A DNA stretch of 64,000 nt, taken from positions 1-64,000 of the IMG/VR virus record IMGVR_UViG_3300035701_000008. The stretch is one strand, 5' to 3'. This document shows positions 28,415-35,813 of this stretch, piece after piece; within the stretch, counting starts at the first letter, position 1, and each line of letters opens with the position of its first letter. The stretch is from a virus. Under the pieces are notes generated by a model. It did not search any database. It saw nothing but the letters and a program-made list of their open reading frames with translations, and was not told where the DNA came from. The position numbers and the translations under genes were made by a program.

Positions 28415-30118
28415 ATGAATACAATTTGTTCAGCCAACCCATGTCCAATAATATTAAGTTCTTCCTGCGTATTCTACGAAGGACCTAACTTAGTATGTAC
28501 TGGTATTATTACTAATGAGACTCTCAGTTCTGTAATACAAAAACTTAGCACTGCTATATGTGCAATTAGTGTAGGTAGTGGAATATTACAAGTTACTGCC
28601 ACATCCCCTATCACATCAAGTGGTGGAAAATCTCCAAACATATCTACATCAATGTCTACTAATAAGTTAATTGGTAGAGCAACAACTGGTGTTGGAATAA
28701 TGGAAGAAATCTCTCTTGGTACAGGATTATCATTTACTGGATCAACATTAAATGTTTACCCAATTCCTTTTGAGTATAACATTAATGGATCAGGTATTCA
28801 ACCAGCATTAGGTGGTAATATTGCAAGTGGTGGTTATAGTGGAATAGGTGGTGGTTATCAAAACACTGCTTCTTGTGATAATTCAAATATTGGAGGAGGT
28901 AGATACAACACTGCTTCTTGTTATTTTGCTACTATTAGTGGTGGAGATGATAACATTTCTTCTGGTGATTGTTCTACAATAGGAGGTGGTAGTTTTAATA
29001 TTGCTTCAAATAGATCATCAACTGTAAGTGGAGGATATTGTAATGTTACAAATGGTGTTGGTTCTTCAATTGCAGGAGGTCTTTATAATAGTTCTGCTTC
29101 ATGTAGTTCAAGTATTGGAGGAGGATATAAAAATACAATTGGTTGTGGTTTTGCAAATGTTATAGGTGGAGGATATAGTAATTGTTCATCTGATGCTGCT
29201 TCAACAGTTGGTGGTGGTTATGGTAATAATTCTTCAGGTTATATGTCAACTATAGCTGGTGGTAAATGTAATATAGCAGGAGCTTCGTTATCATCAATTG
29301 GTGGTGGAGTTTGTAATCTTACAATTGGTGATTGTTCGATAATAGGAGGAGGTTTTTGTAATTTTACTAATAATATTGGTTCTACAGTTGGTGGTGGTTC
29401 TTACAATTGTTCTACTGGTAAAACATCAACAATTGGTGGAGGAGAATTCAATAATGCCAATGCTTCTCGTACAACTATCGGTGGGGGTAATAACAATACT
29501 GCTTGTGGTCTTGATTCATCAGTATTAGGTGGAAGGTTTAATACTGCAAGTGGTTCTTCATCAACAGTAGGTGGTGGTAAATATAATAATGCTTCAGCTT
29601 CTGCATCAACTATAGCTGGAGGATGTTGTAATATTGCAAATAGTGGTTGTTCGACAATAGGAGGAGGTATCTCAAACAGTGCTTTGAATATTTATGCATC
29701 AGTATTTGGTGGACATAACAACAGTGCATCTGGAAACTATTCTTTTGTAGGAGGTGGTTATAGTAATATTTCTTCTAATAGTTCTTCTGTAGTAAGTGGT
29801 GGTCGTTTTAATCAAGCAAGTGGTTGTTATAGTTCAATAGGTGGTGGTGGTGGTAACCTTGCTTCTCTTCGTGGTTCAACAGTTGCAGGGGGATATTATA
29901 ATTATGCTACTGGTTTAATGTCAGGTATTTTAGGGGGTAAATATAATAATATTAATGGTTATGACTATTCAATGATTGTAGGATCTAATTTGACTGCTGA
30001 TAGAGCTTGCACAACTTTTGTAAACAATCTCTCAATTAAAAACATTCCAACTAGTTCAGTAGGTCTTCCTCCTGGTTCTATTTGGAGAAGTGGTAGTGCA
30101 GTGTGCATTGTACCATAA
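28415..30118 (+). CDS. YadA-head-like repeat fibre/adhesin (567 aa)
   Basis: Residues about 130-520 are tandem units of roughly 16 residues with the pattern S-T-I-G-G-G-x-x-N-x-A-S. This is the left-handed beta-roll repeat of YadA-type trimeric adhesin heads, seen also in phage fibres. The N-terminus (CPIILSSSCVFYEGPNL) resembles the module of the upstream gene. The C-terminal 45 residues (TTFVNNLSIKNIPTSSVGLPPG) closely match the end of the paralogue at 36994-38001. Likely a trimeric receptor-binding or decoration fibre on the virion surface. There is no signal peptide or C-terminal autotransporter barrel, which fits a phage rather than a bacterial adhesin. Confidence 0.8.
   Translation: MNTICSANPCPIILSSSCVFYEGPNLVCTGIITNETLSSVIQKLSTAICAISVGSGILQVTATSPITSSGGKSPNISTSMSTNKLIGRATTGVGIMEEISLGTGLSFTGSTLNVYPIPFEYNINGSGIQPALGGNIASGGYSGIGGGYQNTASCDNSNIGGGRYNTASCYFATISGGDDNISSGDCSTIGGGSFNIASNRSSTVSGGYCNVTNGVGSSIAGGLYNSSASCSSSIGGGYKNTIGCGFANVIGGGYSNCSSDAASTVGGGYGNNSSGYMSTIAGGKCNIAGASLSSIGGGVCNLTIGDCSIIGGGFCNFTNNIGSTVGGGSYNCSTGKTSTIGGGEFNNANASRTTIGGGNNNTACGLDSSVLGGRFNTASGSSSTVGGGKYNNASASASTIAGGCCNIANSGCSTIGGGISNSALNIYASVFGGHNNSASGNYSFVGGGYSNISSNSSSVVSGGRFNQASGCYSSIGGGGGNLASLRGSTVAGGYYNYATGLMSGILGGKYNNINGYDYSMIVGSNLTADRACTTFVNNLSIKNIPTSSVGLPPGSIWRSGSAVCIVP
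28810..29970 (+). repeat. Degenerate tandem repeats encoding beta-roll units
   Basis: About 24 diverged copies of a unit of about 48 bases, with recurring GGTGGTGG, AATACTGCTTC and TCAACAAT blocks. Copies vary by codon choice as well as residue, so the array is old rather than freshly expanded. It is coding, not CRISPR. Confidence 0.7.
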
Positions 30119-30157
30119 TAATAATTTTTTTCTTTAACTTCAATAAATATTTATAAA

Positions 30158-30484
30158 ATGGAAAATTTCACAATTCATATCTTTGGATATGGAGAAACCC
30201 AAATCAATTCAAAAGAGTTATCAGTAAAGGTGAAGACAGATTCTTTAACCACTGTAACTCCTTTAGTAGAGGTAATCTTTGCTAAGAAACCTGTAGATAA
30301 CCCAGCTGTTATCTCTCCTTTTCATGCAATCAATATCTTTGGATATAAAGATGTGAGATGGATAAACAAAAATGGATTTAGTGTAAAAGATGAAGAAGCT
30401 TTGAAACCTCTTATTGATGCTTTGATTGCTGAATTACAAATTGCTAAAGACACAACCACTACCACAACCACTGTGCTAGTATAG
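30158..30484 (+). CDS. Small protein with C-terminal Thr tract (108 aa)
   Basis: Two stretches share a pattern, IHIFGYGE near residues 7-14 and AINIFGYKDVRW near 57-68, suggesting a duplicated small beta domain. The tail is a run of seven Thr followed by VLV, ending at a TAG stop. The same Thr run occurs in three other small + strand genes (38017, 39813, 40028), all near fibre genes. Probably a virion decoration or adaptor protein; function unknown. Last gene before a strong terminator. Confidence 0.65.
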   Translation: MENFTIHIFGYGETQINSKELSVKVKTDSLTTVTPLVEVIFAKKPVDNPAVISPFHAINIFGYKDVRWINKNGFSVKDEEALKPLIDALIAELQIAKDTTTTTTTVLV

Positions 30485-30503
30485 TCTTTTTGAATTTATC
30501 AAG

Positions 30504-30542
30504 AAAAGGATAAGATGTATTATTAATCTTATCCTTTTTTTT
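30504..30542 (+). terminator. Strong intrinsic terminator
   Basis: A perfect 13-bp stem (30504-30516 with 30526-30538), a 9-base loop, and a T tract running to 30542. It closes the fibre operon and sits directly before the promoter of the sulfotransferase cassette. Confidence 0.85.
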
Positions 30543-30545
30543 ATT

Positions 30546-30553
30546 TATCTTTG
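30546..30553 (+). promoter_or_regulatory. -7 box of the sulfation cassette
   Basis: TATCTTTG matches TAnnTTTG and lies 20 bases before the ATG at 30573. The -33 region falls inside the terminator hairpin and reads TTA instead of TTG. The terminator then promoter arrangement makes the downstream cassette an independent unit. Confidence 0.5.
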
Positions 30554-30572
30554 TCCGTAAAATCAATTAATT

Positions 30573-31394
30573 ATGAAGAAAAGAATCTTTTTTAACTCCT
30601 CTCTTCCAAGGGCAGGATCCACTCTTTTGCAAAACATAATTGCAGATAACCCAGATTTCTATTGCACACCTACATCAGGATTTCTAGATCTTTTGTTAGG
30701 AGCTAAAGGAAACTATAACAACTCTTCAGAGTTTAAAGCACAAGATGCTGAATTAATGAAACAGGGATTCATTGGCTTTTGTCACAATGGTATGCATGGT
30801 TATTTCAATGCTATTACAGACAAACCTTATGTATTAGATAAGAATAGAGGTTGGGGAATTCATTTACCGTTTGCTAGTGAGTTTATGTTAGCTCCTAAGG
30901 TGGTATGTATGATTAGAGATGTACGTGCTGTTTATGCTTCTATGGAAAAGAACTTTAGAAAAAATCCTACAGAAGCAAACCACATTCAAAATCCTAATCA
31001 ATTAGTAGGCACCACTCTTCAAAAAAGAATTAACCTATGGGCTGATGGACCACCAGTTGGTATATCTATGGATAGATTAAAAGATGCATTTGATCAAGGA
31101 TTGGATAAAAGAATATTATTTATCCGATATGAAGACTTAATGGATTTTCCTGAACAAGAACTTAGAAGATTCTATGAGTATATGGAAGTTCCATATTACG
31201 AAGGTCATTCATTTGAAACTGTTACACAGCATACACATGAGAATGATGCTATACATGGTATATATGGAGATCATAAACTAAGACCTAAGTTTGAAAGAAA
31301 GCCTGATGACTTTGAAGAAGTATTAGGATATGAAATTTGTCAATCAATTAAAAACACATATCCATGGTTCTTTAAGAAATTTGGATACGTATAA
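30573..31394 (+). CDS. PAPS-dependent sulfotransferase (273 aa)
   Basis: Transfers sulfate from PAPS to an acceptor. The 5'-phosphosulfate-binding loop is SLPRAGSTL (residues 10-18, the family PRxGST/PRSGTT loop). The 3'-phosphate-binding motif is IRDVRAVYASM (R115, D116, S123). An acidic/aromatic C-terminal part contains RYEDL, common in these enzymes. Length is usual for the family and there is no signal peptide, so it acts in the cytoplasm. It opens a cassette that also encodes an APS-kinase-like protein (PAPS supply) and a GT9-type glycosyltransferase. The acceptor is unknown; a phage-modified surface glycan or virion glycan is a reasonable guess. Confidence 0.8.
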   Translation: MKKRIFFNSSLPRAGSTLLQNIIADNPDFYCTPTSGFLDLLLGAKGNYNNSSEFKAQDAELMKQGFIGFCHNGMHGYFNAITDKPYVLDKNRGWGIHLPFASEFMLAPKVVCMIRDVRAVYASMEKNFRKNPTEANHIQNPNQLVGTTLQKRINLWADGPPVGISMDRLKDAFDQGLDKRILFIRYEDLMDFPEQELRRFYEYMEVPYYEGHSFETVTQHTHENDAIHGIYGDHKLRPKFERKPDDFEEVLGYEICQSIKNTYPWFFKKFGYV

Positions 31395-31404
31395 ATCAAC
31401 AAAC

Positions 31405-32274
31405 ATGAATATAATATTTGATATATCAGGAGGCTTAGGTAAGAACATTCTTTCTACAGCTGTATTAAAAGCTATTAGAACTCAACATCCTAAAGCAAAC
31501 ATAATTGTTCTTACATCTTATACAGATGTATTTATTGGTAATCCTAATGTAAACAAAGTGATACAACATGGAACTACATCAGGGATATATAAAGATTACA
31601 TAATGGATAAAGACACAAAGGTGTTTATTACAGATCCTTATACAACATCTGATTATCTAACTGAATCAAAACATTTGATTGAGATATGGTGTAATCTTTT
31701 TGGTATTGCTTACAATGGTGAAATGCCTGAGTTATTTATATCTAAAACAGAAGTGGAATACTTTGCCCCATTCTATCAATTAGATAAACCTATCATGGCT
31801 ATACAACCTAATGGTGGTCCACAAGATCAACCATTGAAATATAGTTGGGTGAGAGATATTCCTTCACCTGTAATTAATGATGTTATTCAACATTACAAGA
31901 AAGATTATACAATTGTACACATCAAACGTGAGGATCAAATTATGTATGCTGATACAATGGCTGCTCTTGATTCATTCAGAAGTATAGCTGTTCTATTATC
32001 TCTAGCACAAAGAAGACTTCTTATTGATTCATCTGCTATGCATATTGCTACAGCTCTACAATTACCAAGTCTTGTATGTTGGATAGGAACAAGCTCAAAG
32101 GTGTTTGGTTATGATTTACATGCTAACCTACAAGCTAATGATCCAGACAAAGAACTAAACTTTGATCACCCATACTTACAGAAGCTTCCATTATTTGAAG
32201 ACATTTCTAAATGTCCATACACAGAACTAGGAAGTATATTTAATAGTGAAGACATAATTAAAGCGTTGAAATAA
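31405..32274 (+). CDS. GT9-type (heptosyltransferase-like) glycosyltransferase (289 aa)
   Basis: The start is set at the ATG at 31405 (MNIIFDISGGLGKNILS), after the upstream stop; an upstream ATG at 31330 would overlap the previous gene by 65 bases. Two Rossmann-like halves typical of GT-B fold GT9 enzymes are visible. The N-terminal half has a GGLGKNI loop, then AVLKAIRTQHPKANIIVLT. The C-terminal half has AIQPNGGP, and DSSAMHIATALQLPSLVCW near the end, the signature of heptosyltransferase/ADP-sugar binding. Likely cytoplasmic. It probably builds the glycan that the neighbouring sulfotransferase modifies. Overlaps the next gene by one base. Confidence 0.75.
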   Translation: MNIIFDISGGLGKNILSTAVLKAIRTQHPKANIIVLTSYTDVFIGNPNVNKVIQHGTTSGIYKDYIMDKDTKVFITDPYTTSDYLTESKHLIEIWCNLFGIAYNGEMPELFISKTEVEYFAPFYQLDKPIMAIQPNGGPQDQPLKYSWVRDIPSPVINDVIQHYKKDYTIVHIKREDQIMYADTMAALDSFRSIAVLLSLAQRRLLIDSSAMHIATALQLPSLVCWIGTSSKVFGYDLHANLQANDPDKELNFDHPYLQKLPLFEDISKCPYTELGSIFNSEDIIKALK

Positions 32275-32714
32275 TGGCAGTATATTGGTTTACAGGACAG
32301 CCTTCACATGGTAAGACAGTGTTGGCTAAATTATTGAAAGAAGAATTAGAAAAATCTGATAAAGTTTTTCATATAGATGGAGATGACTTACGTGCACTTA
32401 CATTAAACTTAGACTTCTCTGAACAGGGAAGAATAGATAATGTTAAAGGTGCACAGAAGATAGCACACTATTTATATAATCAAAACTACACAGTGGTAGT
32501 TTCTGTTATTGCTCCATACAGATGGCAGAGAGAAGAACTAAAAAGAATGCTTGGTGCTGATCTTGTAGAAATATATGTTCATACAACAGAACCAAGAGAA
32601 AGAGATCATTTTAGTGTATTTAATTATGAACCTCCATTAGAGAAATTCATTGATATAGACACTACAGAAGATACACCACAAGAATCAATTGATAAAATTT
32701 TAAATCTAATATAA
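32274..32714 (+). CDS. cysC-like: Adenylylsulfate (APS) kinase-like protein (146 aa)
   Basis: APS kinase makes PAPS from APS and ATP. Walker A is GQPSHGKT (8-15). The family's DGDDLR is at 35-40 and DFSEQGRIDN at 47-56 (CysC has DGDN/DLGFS..DR.EN). SVIAPYRWQREELK at about 84-97 matches the ISPYR..R segment. The protein is a little shorter than CysC (about 180-200 residues), lacking some C-terminal helix. It is coupled by 1-base overlaps to the genes on both sides. With the sulfotransferase it suggests local PAPS production. Alternative: a related small-molecule kinase of the same fold. Confidence 0.75.
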   Translation: MAVYWFTGQPSHGKTVLAKLLKEELEKSDKVFHIDGDDLRALTLNLDFSEQGRIDNVKGAQKIAHYLYNQNYTVVVSVIAPYRWQREELKRMLGADLVEIYVHTTEPRERDHFSVFNYEPPLEKFIDIDTTEDTPQESIDKILNLI

Positions 32715-33115
32715 TGAAATGGAATAAGAAAGTGCATGTACAGTCTTCCATGCAACCAAAAGGATCACAATATGCTATGTTTGTAGGAAGATGGCAACCT
32801 TTACATAAAGGACATCAAGAACTATTTGAACAAGCTTTAGATGATGGTAAGAATGTTTTGATTTGTATCAGAGATGTAAAACCTGATGCAAAGAATCCTT
32901 TCACAGCTAATCAGGTAAAGGATAACATTGAGAATCATTATGCTTTATTTGTAGACAACAATATAGTGAAGGTGATTATCATTCCAGACATATGCTCAAT
33001 TGAGTTTGGTAGAGGTGTTGGTTATGATATTATAGAACATATTCCTCCTACAGAGATAGCAGATATATCTGCTACAAAGATTAGAGAGCAAATGCGTAAA
33101 GATGGAAAGTTATGA
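32714..33115 (+). CDS. HxGH nucleotidyltransferase, NadM/cytidylyltransferase-like (133 aa)
   Basis: Contains GRWQPLHKGH (residues 25-34, HxGH motif), NPFTA at 62-66 and a C-terminal ISATKIR (118-124). These are the nucleotide-binding motifs of the nucleotidylyltransferase superfamily, and NPFTA is typical of NadM-type NMN adenylyltransferases. The reaction could be adenylyl or cytidylyl transfer. ATP sulfurylase belongs to the same broad superfamily, so a role in making APS for the neighbouring kinase is conceivable, but the motifs fit NadM better. Start and stop overlap the neighbouring genes by 1 and 4 bases. Confidence 0.7.
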   Translation: MKWNKKVHVQSSMQPKGSQYAMFVGRWQPLHKGHQELFEQALDDGKNVLICIRDVKPDAKNPFTANQVKDNIENHYALFVDNNIVKVIIIPDICSIEFGRGVGYDIIEHIPPTEIADISATKIREQMRKDGKL

Positions 33116-33345
33116 GTTTAGTACAAATTAGATATAATACATTGTGTGATGATAATCATACATTCTGGAGAATCTTAATTGATAATGTTGAGCATACATG
33201 TGCTAATGTAGTGATCAATGTTCCAACACATACAACAAGAGATGATGTATGGGATAATGGAAGACAAGCTATGGTGAACAAACATCATTTAACATGTAAC
33301 CCAAACACAGTCACTTGGAAAGGTGATGTAGTAATACTTGAATAA
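33112..33345 (+). CDS. Conserved hypothetical protein (77 aa)
   Basis: Translationally coupled to the nucleotidyltransferase through an ATGA overlap. Begins MSLVQIRYNTLCDDNHTFWR and has several His and Cys (TCANVVINVPTHTTRDD, NKHHLTCN) that could bind metal. I have a general impression of similar small proteins beside APS-kinase-like genes in other aquatic phages, but cannot assign a function. Probably cytoplasmic and part of the cassette. Confidence 0.65.
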   Translation: MSLVQIRYNTLCDDNHTFWRILIDNVEHTCANVVINVPTHTTRDDVWDNGRQAMVNKHHLTCNPNTVTWKGDVVILE

Positions 33346-33346
33346 T

Positions 33347-33553
33347 ATGGTAGTAGATAAAAAAAGACACATAGCAAAAACAATAAGCTATAGACTCTTA
33401 AGTACATTAATTGGCTTTACAATCATGTTACTTATAACAGGTTCTGTTAAGGTGGGTGCAGCATTTGGTGTGGCTGAACTAATATATAAACCTGTACAAT
33501 ACTACATACACGAAAGAGTGTGGTATAGATGGGTTAAGTATGGATTAAAATAG
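33347..33553 (+). CDS. DUF2061-family small membrane protein (68 aa)
   Basis: The ATG at 33347, one base after the upstream stop, is preferred to an upstream TTG. The sequence KRHIAKTISYRLLSTLIGF, a hydrophobic helix with ITG, a second hydrophobic GAAFGVAELIYKP segment and a C-terminal YIHERVW follow the DUF2061 pattern (two short membrane segments). I recall DUF2061 occurring near or fused to APS-kinase-like domains in some bacteria, which would fit this cassette; a database check is needed. The role may be to anchor the pathway at the inner membrane. TAG stop. Confidence 0.75.
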   Translation: MVVDKKRHIAKTISYRLLSTLIGFTIMLLITGSVKVGAAFGVAELIYKPVQYYIHERVWYRWVKYGLK

Positions 33554-33619
33554 TTTTAGGTTATGCTATATTATGAAGATTATCTCATGTAGTCATTTCA
33601 TTATATGGAAATTAAGATT

Positions 33620-33627
33620 TATATTTG
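33620..33627 (+). promoter_or_regulatory. Probable -7 box of the lysis cassette
   Basis: TATATTTG lies in the 167-base noncoding stretch 33554-33720 between the sulfation cassette and the first lysis gene. About 21 bases upstream is TTTC, a partial -33. Transcription would leave an AT-rich leader of roughly 85 bases. I see no strong terminator after the DUF2061 gene, so read-through is possible. Confidence 0.4.
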
Positions 33628-33720
33628 TTGTGTATAAATTGGTATAATGATTGCATCATTTACAATTATCTCTTTAAATTGTATATATGTTATAACAACA
33701 CCCAAACATTATTCTCCCTT

Positions 33721-34041
33721 ATGGAAAACGCATTTGAACAACAAGTAGAAAAAGAATTAAAAAACATGGATCAAAGACTACATGATCTAGAGGAGAAGAT
33801 GACTTCTATAGATGGAAAGCTAACGCAAGTTGTAGATGCTATATTAGGTAATGCACTAACAAAAACAGGGGGATTTGTTGCTGACTTAACTGAGCTGAAG
33901 GCTAAGATAAAAGATTTAGAAGATAAGATACAGAAGCAAGAAGAGTTCAAGAAGAGATTCACTTGGACCATAGGTATCATCATTGCAGTGGGAGCAATCA
34001 TACAATATATATCTGTTGTATATAAAAATGTAAAAGGATAA
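33721..34041 (+). CDS. Coiled-coil protein with C-terminal TM, XhlA/holin-like (106 aa)
   Basis: The start at 33721 (MENAFEQQVEKELKNMDQRL) is preferred over an in-frame ATG at 33625, whose extra 32 residues are low-complexity and overlap the promoter. Residues 1-75 form a heptad-like coiled coil; residues about 81-100 (TWTIGIIIAVGAIIQYISVV) are one membrane helix with a short basic tail. This layout matches XhlA/hemolysin-type and some holin-accessory proteins. It is the first gene of a lysis cassette (small membrane protein, spanin-like pair, M15 peptidase), so a role in membrane permeabilisation is likely but not proven. Confidence 0.65.
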   Translation: MENAFEQQVEKELKNMDQRLHDLEEKMTSIDGKLTQVVDAILGNALTKTGGFVADLTELKAKIKDLEDKIQKQEEFKKRFTWTIGIIIAVGAIIQYISVVYKNVKG

Positions 34042-34048
34042 AATAAAA

Positions 34049-34222
34049 ATGAAAAGCTGGAAAACAACATTAATGGGTTTAATATTAGCTGCTATGATAG
34101 CTGTACAACCATTAACTTCGGATGAGGTAAATCTAGAAAAAGATTGGCCTAAATTTGTTTTAGCTATTGCTATTGCAATATTTGGATATTTCTCTAAAGA
34201 TCATGATGTAACAGGAAAGTAA
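34049..34222 (+). CDS. Small holin-like membrane protein (57 aa)
   Basis: Starts MKSWKTTLMGLILAAMIAVQP, with a first hydrophobic helix at about 7-20 and a second at about 36-48 (FVLAIAIAIFGYFSK), ending HDVTGK. This two-helix layout with the KDxDVTGK tail is common beside endolysins in Bacteroidota phages. It lies 7 bases after the coiled-coil protein, and its stop abuts the next ATG. Best candidate for the holin; an alternative is a holin-associated protein. Confidence 0.65.
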   Translation: MKSWKTTLMGLILAAMIAVQPLTSDEVNLEKDWPKFVLAIAIAIFGYFSKDHDVTGK

Positions 34223-34537
34223 ATGATAAAATATTTAAAAGATCAGTACTTAGCGGTGATCATCACCGTTATTTTTATATTCTTTACACTAAACAATCAA
34301 AATAAGAATGATATTCTTATAGAGAAAACTAAAAAGTTAGAGAGTGATATATTAGTCCTTGAAGAGAAAGCTAAAGAGTCTACTACAATTATAGATAGCT
34401 TATCAAAGATAGATACAGTTATAGTTAATAGAATCAAAACCATAAAACAAAAAGAATATGTACAAATTAGGATTATTGATAGTTTGCCTACTAATAAGCT
34501 CCAAAGCTACTTCACAGATAGATACAAAGAAGAATGA
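34223..34537 (+). CDS. Inner-membrane spanin-like protein (104 aa)
   Basis: One N-terminal membrane helix (about residues 10-22, LAVIITVIFIFFT) followed by a charged coiled-coil region to about residue 80. This is the topology of Rz-type i-spanins. Its last 80 bases are overlapped in another frame by the next gene, as in Rz/Rz1 pairs. Its start directly follows the holin-like gene. Sequence similarity to known spanins was not tested; assigned by topology and context. Confidence 0.6.
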   Translation: MIKYLKDQYLAVIITVIFIFFTLNNQNKNDILIEKTKKLESDILVLEEKAKESTTIIDSLSKIDTVIVNRIKTIKQKEYVQIRIIDSLPTNKLQSYFTDRYKEE

Positions 34538-34934
34538 TTCTATTATCAAACTAAATGATAAAGTTGCTAGAAAAGTGATCACTGATCTTGTACGTTATGA
34601 TTTTGCTAAAGAGATTATCAAAGAACAAGAAGCAAGAATCAAAAACTTTGAGAAGAAGGAAATTGAATTTAAAAATCAAATAGATATAAAAGACTCTATT
34701 ATATTTTATCAAAAGAGCATCATTGATATCCATAAAGATATTATTAAAACTAAGAAGCCTTTAGAGATACATGGATATGTTGGTGTTCAATCAACACAGC
34801 TTACATTAAAAGAACCTACATTATATACAAACCTAATGATTGAGTTTACTAAGTTTAATGTAGGAGCTCAATATTTTATACAACCAAATAACCTACCAGG
34901 TTATAGTGTTATTCTAGAATATAATATATTTTAA
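34458..34934 (+). CDS. Exported coiled-coil/beta protein overlapping the spanin-like gene (158 aa)
   Basis: Starts inside the upstream gene in a different frame. Residues 1-20 (MYKLGLLIVCLLISSKATSQ) look like a signal peptide; the Cys at 10 does not sit in a good lipobox. Residues about 50-95 are a Lys/Glu coiled coil. The last 65 residues are beta-rich with alternating polar and hydrophobic residues (YVGVQSTQLTLKEPTLYTN, VILEYNIF) and end in a Phe like an outer-membrane strand. It may be the outer-membrane partner of the spanin, using a small barrel or beta domain rather than a lipid anchor. Inference from layout. Confidence 0.6.
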   Translation: MYKLGLLIVCLLISSKATSQIDTKKNDSIIKLNDKVARKVITDLVRYDFAKEIIKEQEARIKNFEKKEIEFKNQIDIKDSIIFYQKSIIDIHKDIIKTKKPLEIHGYVGVQSTQLTLKEPTLYTNLMIEFTKFNVGAQYFIQPNNLPGYSVILEYNIF

Positions 34935-34945
34935 ACCAAACAATA

Positions 34946-35374
34946 ATGGTAACAAGTGCACAGTGCTTAAAGAAGTGGGGTGATCCTGCTATTACAACAA
35001 ACGAATTAAAATACATGACAGTTTGGGATGTACCAGCTCACTTAGAGATAGGTGTTATTCCAAAAAAACTATATTGTAACAAACAGATTGTTGCACCATT
35101 AATCAAAGCATTCACTAACCTAATAGATAGAAAATTAGTCAATGAACTAAAGACTTGGGATGGATGCTTCAATGTAAGAAAAAAAAGAGGATTGACAAGT
35201 ATGTCTTTACATTCTTGGGGAATAGCAATTGATGTTAATGCAGCATGGAATGGTTTACATAAAACTCCACAACTATCTGCAGGGTTTGTAAAATGTTTTA
35301 CAGATGCAGGATTTGATTGGGGAGGAACCTGGACTAGAAAAGATGGTATGCATTTCCAATTAAAAACTATATAA
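34946..35374 (+). CDS. M15-type D-Ala-D-Ala carboxypeptidase/endolysin (142 aa)
   Basis: Peptidoglycan peptidase of the M15 (VanY/phage endolysin) family. The zinc and catalytic motifs are visible: SLHSWGIAID with H89 and D96, and DGMHFQL with H136. Length is normal for a single-domain phage enzyme, and there is no signal peptide, so export depends on a holin. It closes the lysis cassette. It would cleave stem peptides in the host cell wall at the end of infection. Confidence 0.85.
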   Translation: MVTSAQCLKKWGDPAITTNELKYMTVWDVPAHLEIGVIPKKLYCNKQIVAPLIKAFTNLIDRKLVNELKTWDGCFNVRKKRGLTSMSLHSWGIAIDVNAAWNGLHKTPQLSAGFVKCFTDAGFDWGGTWTRKDGMHFQLKTI

Positions 35375-35376
35375 TA

Positions 35377-35511
35377 ATGGCAAAACCAACCAACGCAGTA
35401 GAGAAAAGAGTTAAGATTAAAGTGAGCAGACCAGGTGTGCACGCTAAATCTAAAACATCTAAACTTAAATCTTCTAAGAAATACAAGAAGATTTATAATG
35501 GACAAGGATAA
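35377..35511 (+). CDS. Very small basic protein (44 aa)
   Basis: Starts MAKPTNAVEKRVKIKVSRPG and then has HAKSKTSKLKSSKKYKK, with about a third Lys/Arg. The pattern RPGxHAKSKTSKLKSSKxYKK recurs in small proteins of many aquatic and gut phages. The stop overlaps the next ATG by one base. Its function is unknown; nucleic-acid binding or virion packing would suit the charge. Confidence 0.65.
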   Translation: MAKPTNAVEKRVKIKVSRPGVHAKSKTSKLKSSKKYKKIYNGQG

Positions 35512-35813
35512 TGGAAGTAATATATCAAGGAAATGTAGCTTTAGATGGAAGCACCAGAATAATATGTAACATTGGTACATTAGTAATTAATACAATTATT
35601 ATTAATAATCCTATTTCTAATTATGTATTTACACTTAATAGATACATGACTTCTTCTGGTATTTCACAAGTTTTATTATATACTTTTGAATTGAATGCAG
35701 AAGAAACTTTAAGAGATACACAAACTTATACATTAAACTTAAATAACTTCATAGAGCTATTATCTGATGTTCCTGGAACTACATTTTATATAAGTGCTAC
35801 AGAAATACAATGA
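35511..35813 (+). CDS. Small beta-rich fibre-associated protein (100 aa)
   Basis: Mostly alternating hydrophobic/polar residues with many Asn and Thr (RIICNIGTLVINTIIINNP, TYTLNLNNFIELL), as in small beta-sandwich virion proteins. Coupled to the basic protein upstream and to the fibre gene downstream by short overlaps. No motif recognised. Confidence 0.6.
   Translation: MEVIYQGNVALDGSTRIICNIGTLVINTIIINNPISNYVFTLNRYMTSSGISQVLLYTFELNAEETLRDTQTYTLNLNNFIELLSDVPGTTFYISATEIQ

Noticed and set aside
28810-29970. Repeat array as a possible CRISPR
   Set aside because: Repeats are in frame, diverged and encode beta-roll units; there are no identical repeats with unique spacers and no cas genes.
35038-35580. 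A 180-codon minus-strand open frame across the endolysin and the small basic gene
   Set aside because: Opposes the M15 peptidase with intact catalytic motifs and has a Phe/Cys/His-rich composition without any domain.
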